The notes under the pieces: generated by a model
Told to the model about the DNA's origin: nothing
The model's database searches: none
The model's input: only the letters and a program-made list of their open reading frames with translations
Program-made: the position numbers and the translations under genes
NCBI GenBank assembly: GCA_964634355.1
Contig: CAZWIF010000020.1
Coordinates: 1 to 19,396, forward strand
Origin: CAKPSH01 sp964634355
GTDB taxonomy: Bacteria > Bacillota > Clostridia > TANB77 > CAG-508
Direction: 5' to 3'
Length of the DNA stretch: 19,396 nucleotides
In this document: in pieces, positions 1 to 8,379 of the stretch
Layout: each line of letters starts with the position of its first letter
Numbering within the stretch: position 1 is the first letter of the stretch

Positions 1-82
1 CACTATAATAATATTAATAATATAAAAAATTATGCAATAAATTATAATTTGTAGGTGGGATGTGAGAAATGAGATGTGAGAA

Positions 83-216
83 TGTAGGGGCGGGCCTTGC
101 GTCCGCCCGTTGAACAAAAATTTAATTTTGTTTTAAATAAATACATTTAAAATTAATAATGCAAATATTTTGAATATATTGCCATTTCCAGGGCAGACGC
201 AAGGCCTGCCCCTACA
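83..216. repeat. Inverted pair of TGTAGGGG hairpin repeats
   Basis: Two 26-nt arms, 83-108 and 191-216, are reverse complements at 24 of 26 positions and face each other across 82 bp of AT-rich DNA. Each arm begins (outer end) with TGTAGGGGC and is itself a small hairpin: GGGCGGGC at 89-96 region pairs with GTCCGCCC, one pair being G-T. The right arm is identical, on the opposite strand, to a third copy at 17344-17369. The GC-rich arms contrast sharply with their surroundings. This looks like a dispersed REP-type palindromic repeat in a head-to-head pair. Nothing codes here, and the rest of 1-375 holds only AT-rich sequence with a short direct repeat GATGTGAGAA (59-68 and 73-82) and a possible -10 box TATAAT at 342-347 that has no well-spaced -35. 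Confidence 0.8.
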
Positions 217-375
217 GATTAAAATAAATAATATTTATAAATTATAAAATACAATAAATATGTCATAATCATCCCAACAAACAACAATTTATTTTTTTGC
301 CACGTCCCAAAATCATTGGCATAAAATAAAAAATTTAAGAATATAATTTAATAAAAATATATAAGGGAGAAGAGA

Positions 376-741
376 ATGGATAATTATGTTATAAGGATAG
401 CAAGTGGTATTACTATTTCTATATTGTTAACTTTAGTTTTATTATTTATATTTTCAATAATCTTAACATACACAGAGGTTAGCGAAAGTACAATTACTCC
501 TGTTATTATAGGAATAACGGGCGTGAGTATATTGGCAGGTAGTTCAATAACAACTGCTAAGATAAAACAAAAGGGAATTATTAATGGTATGATAGTTGGA
601 GGAATATATATTTTCTTGATATATTTGATTTCTAGTATTTTAAGCACAGGTTTTAGTTTAAATATATACTCGGGCATAATGATGATAATAGGTATATTAG
701 CAGGAGCAATTGGTGGAATTGTAGGAGTTAATTTGAAATGA
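376..741 (+). CDS. TIGR04086-like (YrzE-type) small integral membrane protein
   Basis: A 121-residue, very hydrophobic protein with four predicted membrane segments at about residues 8-32, 41-59, 70-90 and 97-119. The pattern SESTITPVI followed by a glycine-rich second helix, the KIKQKGIINGMIVGGIYI stretch and the closing GAIGGIVGVNLK fit the TIGR04086 / YrzE family of small Bacillota membrane proteins, whose biochemical role is unknown. Length is normal for the family. The start is supported by the purine-rich AAGGGAGAAGAG just upstream. It is transcribed alone and converges on the XRE regulator, with a shared terminator at 787-841. The family call rests on remembered sequence pattern and topology, not on a search. 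Confidence 0.78.
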   Translation: MDNYVIRIASGITISILLTLVLLFIFSIILTYTEVSESTITPVIIGITGVSILAGSSITTAKIKQKGIINGMIVGGIYIFLIYLISSILSTGFSLNIYSGIMMIIGILAGAIGGIVGVNLK

Positions 742-786
742 AAAAGAAATAGGAGAATTTTTGGAAAAAGGAATTACCCATACCTG

Positions 787-841
787 TAGTCAAAAAAAGG
801 AAAAAGTGTGGTTTAAACACACTTTTTCCTTTTTTTGACTA
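787..841. terminator. Bidirectional rho-independent terminator
   Basis: A perfect 24-bp inverted repeat (787-810 against 818-841) with the 7-nt loop GTTTAAA. The arms have a seven-A run on the left and a seven-T run on the right, so a transcript from either strand makes a stem ending in U residues. It lies between the convergent genes 376-741 and 839-1162 and its right end overlaps the stop codon of the minus-strand gene. This is the expected layout of a shared terminator. Confidence 0.85.
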
Positions 842-1162
842 ACTCTCTGAAATTATATTAGCAATTTTATAAATGAGACGTTGTTTATCAGGGGAACAGT
901 TTTTTAACAAATTACCTAAATCACTATTTAAGTAATTTGCTGAATCATCTGAAACACCAGATAGAATTTCAGCTTCGGAAACACTCAAAAGTTGACAAAT
1001 TTCACTCAAACGTTTTAAATTTATTTTTGTTGTACCAGTCTCAATTCTACTTAAATATGCAATAGAAATATTTAGAGACTCAGCCAAATTTTCTTGAGTT
1101 AGTCCTTTTGCTAATCTTGCTTTTTTTAATCTTTCACCAATAAGATTATAATCTATAGCCAT
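839..1162 (-). CDS. XRE-family HTH transcriptional regulator
   Basis: A 107-residue DNA-binding protein. Residues 6-61 form a Cro/CI-type helix-turn-helix: IGERLKKARLAKGLTQENLA, then the recognition region ISIAYLSRIETGTTKINLKRL, which carries the family's Q-xx-LA and S-xxE-G positions. The C-terminal 45 residues (DDSANYLNSDLGNLLKN to KIANIISES) match no domain I recognise and could serve in dimerisation. I chose the ATG at 1162 because GGGGG lies about five bases upstream on the minus strand. A longer in-frame reading from 1195 would add eleven residues without a good binding site. It is a single gene facing away from rsmD. The 10-bp inverted repeat at 1200-1232 just upstream is a plausible autoregulatory site. 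Target genes cannot be told from the sequence. Confidence 0.9.
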   Translation of the reverse strand: MAIDYNLIGERLKKARLAKGLTQENLAESLNISIAYLSRIETGTTKINLKRLSEICQLLSVSEAEILSGVSDDSANYLNSDLGNLLKNCSPDKQRLIYKIANIISES

Positions 1163-1199
1163 AATGCCCCCATTCCAGCAAAAAGTTGCTAACAAAAAT

Positions 1200-1232
1200 T
1201 AGAAAACTTGCTCCCAATATAAAAGTTTTCTA
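1200..1232. promoter_or_regulatory. Inverted repeat upstream of the XRE gene, possible operator
   Basis: TAGAAAACTT at 1200-1209 is repeated in inverted orientation as AAGTTTTCTA at 1223-1232, with 13 bp between. It sits about 40 bp upstream of the XRE start codon, where an autorepressor would bind. XRE proteins commonly recognise such dyads, but the pairing of this site with this protein is inference. Confidence 0.4.
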
Positions 1233-1393
1233 TTAGTAAATATAACATGTTGATTAAGGAGTTAAAAGAAACTGCACAGTTAATATTTACGAAGATATAT
1301 GAGATATTATTTCACAAAAAGTAAAAATTATTCATGAAGAGTAATATAATATTACAGAAGTATTAAATTTTTATTACAATTTAGTAAATTCTA

Positions 1394-1421
1394 TTGACTT
1401 ATATTTGAAAAGAAATAAAAT
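1394..1421 (+). promoter_or_regulatory. Sigma-A type promoter for rsmD operon
   Basis: TTGACT (1394-1399) and TAAAAT (1416-1421) are separated by 16 bp, each one base from the vegetative consensus. Transcription would begin near 1428, giving a leader of about 30 nt before the TTG start of rsmD. No equally good promoter is seen between rsmD and the next gene, so both are probably co-transcribed. Confidence 0.65.
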
Positions 1422-1459
1422 ATATACATAGAATGTTAAATTCTGTAAAGGAGAAGATT

Positions 1460-2017
1460 TTGAGAATAATAAGTGGAAAAGCGAGAGGTACAAAATTAAA
1501 TACTTTAGAAGGAGTAGAAACAAGACCAACATTAGATAGAGTAAAAGAAGCTTTATTTAATATAATACAGAATAATATCTATGATGCTAAGGTTTTAGAT
1601 TTGTTTGCTGGGAGTGGAGCTCTAGGAATAGAAATGCTTAGCAGAGGTGCAAAAGAGGCTATATTATGTGATAAATCATATAAGTCCATACAAATAATTA
1701 AAGACAATGTGGAAAAAACCCATTTTGAAGAAAAAGCTAAAGTAGTAAATGCTGATTACAAAAAAATATTAGAAACACTGAGAAATGAAAAGTTTGATAT
1801 AATTTTTTTGGATCCTCCATATAAATCTAATTTTGATATTGAGGCTTTAAAGATTATAATAAAACAAGATATGTTGTCAGAGAATGGTATTATAATTCTT
1901 GAAACTGATTGTGAAAAAAAGAAACAAGAAGAATTGAATAGAATTAATATAAATATATATGACTTAAGAAATTATGGAAGAGTAAGTTTATTTTTCTTAA
2001 ATCGAAAGGAGAAATAG
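1460..2017 (+). CDS. rsmD: 16S rRNA (guanine966-N2)-methyltransferase RsmD
   Basis: A 185-residue SAM-dependent methyltransferase that modifies guanine 966 (E. coli numbering) of 16S rRNA during 30S assembly. The N-terminus RIISGKARGTKL and the following TRPTLDRVKEALFN are family hallmarks. Motif I is DLFAGSGALGIEMLSRGA (about residues 46-63) and the catalytic motif IV is DPPY (about residue 122). Translation is taken from a TTG at 1460 rather than the upstream ATG at 1433: AAAGGAG lies 6-7 bases before the TTG, and the product then starts with the family's standard MRIISGKARG. Length matches the usual 180-200 residues. The next gene follows after three bases with its binding site inside the end of rsmD, so the two are an operon. 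In many Clostridia coaD follows rsmD, but here it does not. Confidence 0.95.
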   Translation: MRIISGKARGTKLNTLEGVETRPTLDRVKEALFNIIQNNIYDAKVLDLFAGSGALGIEMLSRGAKEAILCDKSYKSIQIIKDNVEKTHFEEKAKVVNADYKKILETLRNEKFDIIFLDPPYKSNFDIEALKIIIKQDMLSENGIIILETDCEKKKQEELNRININIYDLRNYGRVSLFFLNRKEK

Positions 2018-2020
2018 TAA

Positions 2021-2458
2021 ATGGAAATATTTACATTATTGGAAGAGTTAGAAGAATTGATGGATGATGGGAAATCAATTCCTTTTACAAGTAGAGTATT
2101 AGTAAACAAAGAAGAAGTATTAGACTTGATTAAGGAAATTAGATTAAAACTTCCAGAAGAATTAAAGCAAGCGAAATGGGTTAAAGAAGAGAGAACAAGA
2201 ATACTAGTAGAAGCACAAAAAGAAGCTGATGGTATTGTAAAAGAAGCTGAGAATAGAATAATTGCTATGGTAGATGAGAACGAAATAACTAGAAAAGCTT
2301 ATGAACAAAAAAATGAAATAATTCAAACTGCAAATGAAATGGCAAGAGAAATATCAAATGGAACAAAAGAACATGCAGATGCAATTCTAGGAAGAATAGA
2401 AGATGTACTGCTAGATACACTAAAGACAATTCAGAATAATAGGAAAGAATTAAAGTAG
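2021..2458 (+). CDS. Coiled-coil 'ATPase'-annotated protein (V/F-type ATPase subunit-like)
   Basis: A 145-residue, highly charged, largely helical protein with no membrane segment. The first 45 residues (MEIFTLLEELEELMDDGKSIPF followed by RVLVNKEEVLDLIKEIRLKLPEEL) form a distinct head. Residues 50-140 make a long amphipathic helix rich in Ala, Glu and Lys. This layout is that of short clostridial proteins often labelled 'ATPase' or ATP synthase subunit B/H-like, which commonly sit beside rsmD or coaD; no nucleotide-binding motif is present and the true role is unknown. It could also be compared with DivIVA-type coiled coils, because the head plus long helix is similar. The AAAGGAG at the end of rsmD decides the start at 2021. 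Co-transcription with rsmD is very likely. Confidence 0.75.
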   Translation: MEIFTLLEELEELMDDGKSIPFTSRVLVNKEEVLDLIKEIRLKLPEELKQAKWVKEERTRILVEAQKEADGIVKEAENRIIAMVDENEITRKAYEQKNEIIQTANEMAREISNGTKEHADAILGRIEDVLLDTLKTIQNNRKELK

Positions 2459-2472
2459 CATTTGAATTGTGT

Positions 2473-2539
2473 TGGGGCGGGGGGACTCCCCTGCCCTTTA
2501 ATAGTGAATAGTTAATGAGTATTTACTATTATCTATTCA
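2473..2539. repeat. GC hairpin plus weak AT dyad between genes
   Basis: A GC-rich hairpin at 2475-2496 (nine pairs including one G-T) has a short loop around GACT and is followed by three T residues. Immediately after, TGAATAG (2505-2511) faces CTATTCA (2533-2539). The GC hairpin resembles the other GGGGC repeats of this window in form, but not in inner sequence. It may act as a weak terminator before the translocase gene or be another dispersed repeat. Confidence 0.5.
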
Positions 2540-2565
2540 TCATGTTATAAAGAAGGAGAACATAT

Positions 2566-5016
2566 ATGGCTAATAAAAGAAAGAAAAGAAAAAATAGTAT
2601 CTCAACAAGAACGAGAAAAACGACTTATACTAGAAAAAAGAAAGTAGATAAAAACCTACAATTTCTAATAATAACAATAGTAAGTATTTTACTTGCAATA
2701 TTAATTTATGTAAAGTCAGGATATATAGGTAAAAATTTAAGCCCTTTATTGGGAGGGATAATGGGACCTATTAAATATATTGTGCCTATTGGAACATTTA
2801 TCATTGGAATAACTATTTTAAAAGAAGACAAAGATTATTTACAAGCAAAGCTAATTCAGTATGTTGTAGTAATTATGTGTATATGTTCATTGATGACCTT
2901 AATACAAACTCATAATCAAGAACTGAATATGAATGACGATTTTTCAGATATAATAGAATTAGCATATAATCAGGGGTCTCAAAATAAAGGAGGCGGACTT
3001 TTAGGTGCTTTTGTAGCTTATCCATTATATAAATTGTTTGGATCATTGGGTGCGACAACAGTTTCGGTAGGGATGGCTTTAATATTAATGATATTCACGT
3101 TTGGAATTAAACCAGCAGAATTAATAGATAATATTATAAATGCACTAAGAGGACAGGTACCTGAAGAAGATGAAGATGGTGATGACGAAGTTGAAGAACT
3201 AGAAAAGCAAAAAATAAAGATGAAGGTTGATAAAGGTAAGAAGGAGAAGAAAAAACAGGCAAAACAGGTAAACGAAGAAATTGCAGCTATTCAATATGGT
3301 ATAGATAAATTTGAAGATCAAATAACTATAAATAATCTAAATGAAACCTCGGAAGAAATGTCTAAAGGAAAATATAATATAACTTTACCATTTATGAGTA
3401 AAAAGGAAGAAGGCAAAAAAATTAATCCAGATGTTATAGAGGAGAATTTATTCAAAGAAACACAAGAAGAAAAGAAGGAAAATACAAAACAAACTTTGCA
3501 ATTAAAACATACTCAGATTGTTGAGGATGAGAATTATGAAGCTCCACCAATTGCAATACTTGAGAAGGGAGATTCAAAACAAGTAAAAGGAGGAAAAAGA
3601 ATAATTGCAGATAATGCTACAAAATTACAAAAAACATTATATAGTTTTGGGGTTTCTGCAAAAGTAGAGAATGTTTCAATAGGCCCTGCAATTACAAGAT
3701 ATGAACTAAAGCCAGCAGAAGGAGTAAGAGTAAATAAGATTGCAAATCTAGCTGATGATATTGCATTAAATTTAGCGGCACCAAGTATAAGAATTGAAGC
3801 TCCGATACCAGGAAAACAAGCAGTTGGAATAGAAATACCAAATAGTGAAACTGAAGTAGTACATTTAAGAGATGTTATTGACTCAGAAGAGTTTGTAACA
3901 AATTCTTCTAAGGTGTCAATTGGACTTGGAAAAGATGTTAGTGGACAAAGAGTTATTGCAGATATAGCAAAAATGCCTCATTTATTGATTGCAGGAAGTA
4001 CTGGATCAGGGAAAAGTGTATGTATTAATACCTTGATAACAAGTATAATATATAAGGCAAAGCCTAGTGAGGTTAAACTTGTGATGGTAGATCCTAAGAT
4101 AGTAGAATTGTCAGTATATAATGGAATCCCGCATTTGTTAATTCCTGTTGTTACAGACCCTAAAAAAGCAGCAGGAGCACTTGCATGGGCAGTTCAAGAA
4201 ATGGAAAACAGATATGCTCTATTTGCCCAAAAAGGTGTTAGAGACTTAAAAGGATATAATCAAGCTTTAATTAATGAAGCAGAAAATGAAGAAAATGTTA
4301 TTGGAAAGTTATCTCAAATAGTAATTATTATAGATGAGTTAGCTGATTTAATGATGGTTGCAGCAAAAGATGTTGAGGACGCAATATGTAGATTGGCTCA
4401 GAAAGCTAGGGCAGCAGGTATGCATTTAGTAGTTGCTACACAAAGACCATCAGTAGATGTTATCACAGGTTTAATAAAAGCAAATATACCATCAAGAATA
4501 GCCTTTGCAGTATCATCACAAGTAGATTCAAGGACAATATTGGATATGTCAGGAGCAGAAAAGCTTCTAGGTAAAGGGGATATGCTATTTTATCCAGCAG
4601 GTTATCCAAAGCCTGTGAGAGTTCAAGGAGCCTATGTGTCAGATAAAGAAGTTGAGAAAATTGTAAGCTTTTTGAAGAAAGACGGGGAAGCTAAATATAA
4701 TGAAGAAATAATGGAAAAAATAGAGAAGGCCAACATAACTGATAAAGAAAAAGCAATTTCAGAAGAAGATGGTGATGATACAGATCCATTCTTAAATGAT
4801 GCAATAGAAGCTGTTATAGATATGGGGCAGGCATCTGCATCAGCAATACAGAGAAAGTTTAAAGTAGGATATGCCAGAGCTGGAAGGATAATAGACCAGA
4901 TGGAGGAAAGAGGAATTATTTCAGGATACCAGGGAAGCAAACCAAGAGAAGTTTTGATGACAAGAGAAAGATGGGATGAACTAAAGATGGCTACAAGCCA
5001 AGAAACAGAAGAATGA
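2566..5016 (+). CDS. FtsK/SpoIIIE family DNA translocase
   Basis: An 816-residue membrane-anchored motor that pumps chromosomal DNA through a closing septum, at division (FtsK role) or into the forespore (SpoIIIE role). A very basic N-terminus is followed by four membrane segments at about residues 30-50, 60-82, 94-110 and 145-180. A charged Glu/Lys-rich linker spans about 198-335. The alpha-beta motor follows, with Walker A GSTGSGKS at 477-484 and Walker B VIIIDE at 586-591. The C-terminal gamma winged helix (about 740-805, DPFLNDAIEAVIDMGQASAS, then GYARAGRIIDQMEERGI) reads chromosome orientation sequences. Length is close to B. subtilis SpoIIIE (787). GAAGGAG before the ATG supports the start. 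Whether it acts as SpoIIIE, FtsK or both cannot be settled here; the presence of a SpoVB-like gene nearby favours a sporulating ancestry. Confidence 0.96.
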   Translation: MANKRKKRKNSISTRTRKTTYTRKKKVDKNLQFLIITIVSILLAILIYVKSGYIGKNLSPLLGGIMGPIKYIVPIGTFIIGITILKEDKDYLQAKLIQYVVVIMCICSLMTLIQTHNQELNMNDDFSDIIELAYNQGSQNKGGGLLGAFVAYPLYKLFGSLGATTVSVGMALILMIFTFGIKPAELIDNIINALRGQVPEEDEDGDDEVEELEKQKIKMKVDKGKKEKKKQAKQVNEEIAAIQYGIDKFEDQITINNLNETSEEMSKGKYNITLPFMSKKEEGKKINPDVIEENLFKETQEEKKENTKQTLQLKHTQIVEDENYEAPPIAILEKGDSKQVKGGKRIIADNATKLQKTLYSFGVSAKVENVSIGPAITRYELKPAEGVRVNKIANLADDIALNLAAPSIRIEAPIPGKQAVGIEIPNSETEVVHLRDVIDSEEFVTNSSKVSIGLGKDVSGQRVIADIAKMPHLLIAGSTGSGKSVCINTLITSIIYKAKPSEVKLVMVDPKIVELSVYNGIPHLLIPVVTDPKKAAGALAWAVQEMENRYALFAQKGVRDLKGYNQALINEAENEENVIGKLSQIVIIIDELADLMMVAAKDVEDAICRLAQKARAAGMHLVVATQRPSVDVITGLIKANIPSRIAFAVSSQVDSRTILDMSGAEKLLGKGDMLFYPAGYPKPVRVQGAYVSDKEVEKIVSFLKKDGEAKYNEEIMEKIEKANITDKEKAISEEDGDDTDPFLNDAIEAVIDMGQASASAIQRKFKVGYARAGRIIDQMEERGIISGYQGSKPREVLMTRERWDELKMATSQETEE

Positions 5017-5081
5017 CGGAAACATCAAATGTTAGAGAATAAATGATTGAATACATAGGATAAGAAGGAGATGAAGAGTGA

Positions 5082-6626
5082 ATGGCTAAAAAGAGTTTAT
5101 TTAATAAAGTGTCTTACACAGAACAATTAGAAGAAATACTAGAGACCAAAACTTTTACAGCTGACACGAAAAATCTCCTTTTAAGTATGCTATATAAATT
5201 AGAAACGTCATATAGTGATTATGAAACTGTAAAAAGAATTGTAGATCCAAAAAATGAGGCAATAGAGGATATATTGAGGATTATAAAAGATTGTAATGAG
5301 ATTAAATTGATAGATCCAGCATCAGCAAGAATGAAACAATTTAAAGCAAAGAATAGAATGTTTAAGGTGGATCAAAAAAATAAGAAAATTGAGACAGAGC
5401 CAAATGAAAAGGCAATGTTAAATGCAATATATAGTTTACCAATTGAAAAAAAAGTATATTTAGATGAAGAACATTCAGCAATAAGGATAGCTTTACCATA
5501 TATTTTGGAAAAAGGAAAAAGTATAAATAGAGCAGAGATAATAAGAGATTTTGATGCATGGTCATGGAATACTACATTTAATGAAATCTCAGATATTGAA
5601 AGTAATTTGATTTATCAAAATCTACAAATATTATTAGGAAGAGAATTTTTGCAGGATTGGATGAAAATGGAGCATACTAAAAATTCTCTTGATATATTAG
5701 TTAAAAGATTAAATGAAGTTTTGGAGGAGGAAGATACAAAAAAGTTTTTAAACTTTATTTTTAAACTATCAATTATAATTTGTTGCGAAGATAATAAGAA
5801 AGAAGAAAAAAGACTAAAAGAAGAGCTAGAGTGGAATACAAAAGAGTTAGACAGATTAAATAATAAGGAAAATTTAATAAAAGAACTTTCGGCTGTTAAA
5901 ACAAAATGTTTAAAAGATATAAAAAAAATAGATAAGATAATGAATGATAAACAACTATTTTCAAATGAATTAAAAAAAGTTAATGCAAAGGTTAAAGAAG
6001 ATTTTAGAATTTTAACTCCAGAAGATTTGAAAATTAATTTGAAGAGGCAAAGAAAGAAGATAGAGAAAAAAATAAAAGATGCTAATGATATGTTAGATGT
6101 GAAAAAGTATATACAGATTAAATCTCAACTTGAAAGGGAGAATGATTTACTTAAGACTATTAAAGAGAAGGATAGAAAAGAAGAATACGTTTTTGAATTA
6201 CAAAAATATTTCATAAAAGGAATTAAATCAAAGATTGTATCTGAAGAAAATAAAAAGAGATTAATTGATTTGATGTATATATTGAGATATTATAACTTTA
6301 TTCCATATTTAGATGGAAAATATATTAAAGATATACAAGAATTAAAATATAGGATAAATGAAACTGAAGATACATTGGTAGATAAGTTGGTAAGATTAAA
6401 GATAGTTAACAAGTTTTCAAATAACCAAGATTTCGATAATAAATTAATAAAAAAGATTTTTAGAATTAGATTAATTAATTTAGAAAAACTTTATGTGGAA
6501 TTTGTTAATGGAAATAAGGTAAGAATAGTTTTTTATGATGAGAAAACTATCGAGAAGGAATTTCAAATAGAAAATAAACAGATAAAGATTGCAAAGTTTA
6601 ATAAAAAAATTAGAATGTTCATATAA
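5082..6626 (+). CDS. Unrecognised 514-residue cytoplasmic coiled-coil protein
   Basis: I do not recognise this family. The protein has no signal peptide or membrane segment and is very rich in Lys, Glu, Ile and Asn. Residues 1-110 look like a helical domain. Residues 110-240 hold the most distinctive, aromatic sequence (LPIEKKVYLDEEHSAIRIAL, then DAWSWNTTF and LQDWMKM). About 238-375 is strongly charged and probably coiled coil. The last 75 residues are beta-prone (KLYVEFVNGNKVRIVFYDEK). The start at 5082 follows AAGGAG at 5065-5070 with a rather long 11-base spacer. It lies 65 bp after the translocase gene and 27 bp before the beta-CASP gene, all on one strand, so an operon is plausible. An intact long frame between conserved genes argues that it is a real protein. 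Confidence 0.8.
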   Translation: MAKKSLFNKVSYTEQLEEILETKTFTADTKNLLLSMLYKLETSYSDYETVKRIVDPKNEAIEDILRIIKDCNEIKLIDPASARMKQFKAKNRMFKVDQKNKKIETEPNEKAMLNAIYSLPIEKKVYLDEEHSAIRIALPYILEKGKSINRAEIIRDFDAWSWNTTFNEISDIESNLIYQNLQILLGREFLQDWMKMEHTKNSLDILVKRLNEVLEEEDTKKFLNFIFKLSIIICCEDNKKEEKRLKEELEWNTKELDRLNNKENLIKELSAVKTKCLKDIKKIDKIMNDKQLFSNELKKVNAKVKEDFRILTPEDLKINLKRQRKKIEKKIKDANDMLDVKKYIQIKSQLERENDLLKTIKEKDRKEEYVFELQKYFIKGIKSKIVSEENKKRLIDLMYILRYYNFIPYLDGKYIKDIQELKYRINETEDTLVDKLVRLKIVNKFSNNQDFDNKLIKKIFRIRLINLEKLYVEFVNGNKVRIVFYDEKTIEKEFQIENKQIKIAKFNKKIRMFI

Positions 6627-6653
6627 GATAGGAAAGGGTGAAGATTAAAGAAT

Positions 6654-8300
6654 ATGAAGATTACTTTTTTAGGAGCTACTGGAGGAGTAACAGGCTCTAA
6701 TTTTCTAGTAGAAGGAGCAGGAAAAAAGTTTTTAGTTGATTGCGGAATGTATCAAGGGCGAGCAAAGGAAGAAGAAAAAAACTTCGACAAGTTTGCTTAT
6801 AATCCACAAGAGATAGATTTTATGCTTTTAACTCATGCTCATATAGACCATTCAGGAAGAATTCCGAAACTATATAATGAGGGATTTAGGAATCCAATAT
6901 ATGCAACAAAGGCAACCTGCGATTTATGTGGAATAATGTTGCCAGATAGTGGACATATACAAGAAATGGAAACAGAATGGAAAAATAAAAAGAGAATGAG
7001 AGAGGGAAAAAATTTATTTACCCCATTGTATACAGCGGAGGAATCATTAGAATGCTTAGAGATTTTTAAACCTGTAAAGTATAATGAAATAATAGATGTA
7101 AGTGAAAATATTACTGTAAGATTTAATGATGCAGGACATATGCTAGGTTCAAGTATAATTGAAGTATGGATTGTAGAAGACGGCAAGACTGAGAAAGCAG
7201 TTTTTTCTGGAGACATTGGAAATAATGATATTCCACTTCTATCGTCCCCAACGATGATAGAGAGTGCTGATTATTTAATAATGGAATCAACTTATGGTGA
7301 CAGATTACATATGAAAAATGATAAGAAAGCAGAATTGTTTTTGGATATAGCATCTAGTACAATTATACAAGGAGGAAATGTTATAATACCTTCTTTTGCT
7401 GTTGGAAGGACACAGGAAATTTTGTATGAATTAAACAGAATAAAAGATGGAACAAATGACCCTGAGTTTATTCATAAATATAATGTATTAATGAGCACAC
7501 AAGTATATGTTGATAGTCCATTAGCAATATCTGCAACAGAGGTGTTCAGGCAAAATGAAGATTTATTTGATGATAATGTGAAAGAAGAGATTGAAAGAGG
7601 AGACAATCCATTAGAATTTGATGGATTAAAATTCACAAGGACTGCTGAAGAGTCAAAGGCATTAAATGAAAATGCGGAACCATGTATAATTATTTCTGCA
7701 AGTGGAATGTGTGATGTAGGGCGAATTAAACATCATTTGAAGCATAATTTATGGAATCCTAAATCAACAATATTATTTGTAGGGTATCAGGCAGCAGGAA
7801 CCTTAGGAAGAGCAATAGTAAATGGAGCTAAAAAAGTAAAAATATTTGGCGAAGAAATAGCAGTTAATGCAAGAATAGAGTATATTGAAGGGTATTCTGG
7901 ACACGCAGATCAAGAATGGTTACTTAATTTTATATATTCCTTCTTTATAAAACCAAAGCATATTCTACTAGTACATGGAGAAGGAGATGCAAAAGAAATA
8001 TTAAAACAAAAAATAGAGGAGACGACTAACATTCCTGTAACAATACCAAAATTGGGAGAAAAATATGAACTTAAAGATGATAGCATAAAATTATTAGAAA
8101 CAGTACAATTACCAGAAAAAGTAGAGTCTTTAAGAGATGATATATTAGCAAAAGTAAAAACAATAAAATATGAAATTGATGACATGGAAACAATATTACG
8201 AGAAGATATATTAAAACAAGATGGCATTTCAAATAAGGAAAAAGAAATAAAACTAAGATTGAAAGAAATTGAAAGATTGATTGTAGATATTATAGAATAG
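6654..8300 (+). CDS. MBL-fold beta-CASP ribonuclease
   Basis: A 548-residue metallo-beta-lactamase / beta-CASP protein of the Ysh1/CPSF-73-like group (COG1236), expected to be a zinc-dependent RNA-processing nuclease in the cytoplasm. Metal ligands are visible in order: HAHIDH at 61-66, the histidine of DAGHMLG at 162, and the aspartate of SGDIG at 187. The beta-CASP part spans roughly 235-390 and includes ISASGMCDVGRIKHHL. The C-terminal RMMBL part has GYSGHADQ (His 417) and LLVHGEGDA (His 441). After about residue 465 there is an extra charged, helical tail of some 80 residues, probably coiled coil. No KH domain is present. It is shorter than and distinct from RNase J. The binding site (AAAGGGTG at 6633-6640) is about 13 bases from the ATG, so the start is slightly uncertain. 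Confidence 0.92.
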   Translation: MKITFLGATGGVTGSNFLVEGAGKKFLVDCGMYQGRAKEEEKNFDKFAYNPQEIDFMLLTHAHIDHSGRIPKLYNEGFRNPIYATKATCDLCGIMLPDSGHIQEMETEWKNKKRMREGKNLFTPLYTAEESLECLEIFKPVKYNEIIDVSENITVRFNDAGHMLGSSIIEVWIVEDGKTEKAVFSGDIGNNDIPLLSSPTMIESADYLIMESTYGDRLHMKNDKKAELFLDIASSTIIQGGNVIIPSFAVGRTQEILYELNRIKDGTNDPEFIHKYNVLMSTQVYVDSPLAISATEVFRQNEDLFDDNVKEEIERGDNPLEFDGLKFTRTAEESKALNENAEPCIIISASGMCDVGRIKHHLKHNLWNPKSTILFVGYQAAGTLGRAIVNGAKKVKIFGEEIAVNARIEYIEGYSGHADQEWLLNFIYSFFIKPKHILLVHGEGDAKEILKQKIEETTNIPVTIPKLGEKYELKDDSIKLLETVQLPEKVESLRDDILAKVKTIKYEIDDMETILREDILKQDGISNKEKEIKLRLKEIERLIVDIIE

Positions 8301-8379
8301 AGTGGTATGGGAGCGAAGAGCACGAGGAGACCTAAGCACATTTACAAAAAACATTAAAATTAGAAAGGAAATATGAAAA

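Noticed and set aside
83..216. CRISPR-like repeat spacing
   Set aside because: The two units are inverted, not direct, and there is no regular series of repeats and spacers.
384..677. Minus-strand frame of 97 codons
   Set aside because: Shadow of the TIGR04086-like membrane protein on the other strand.
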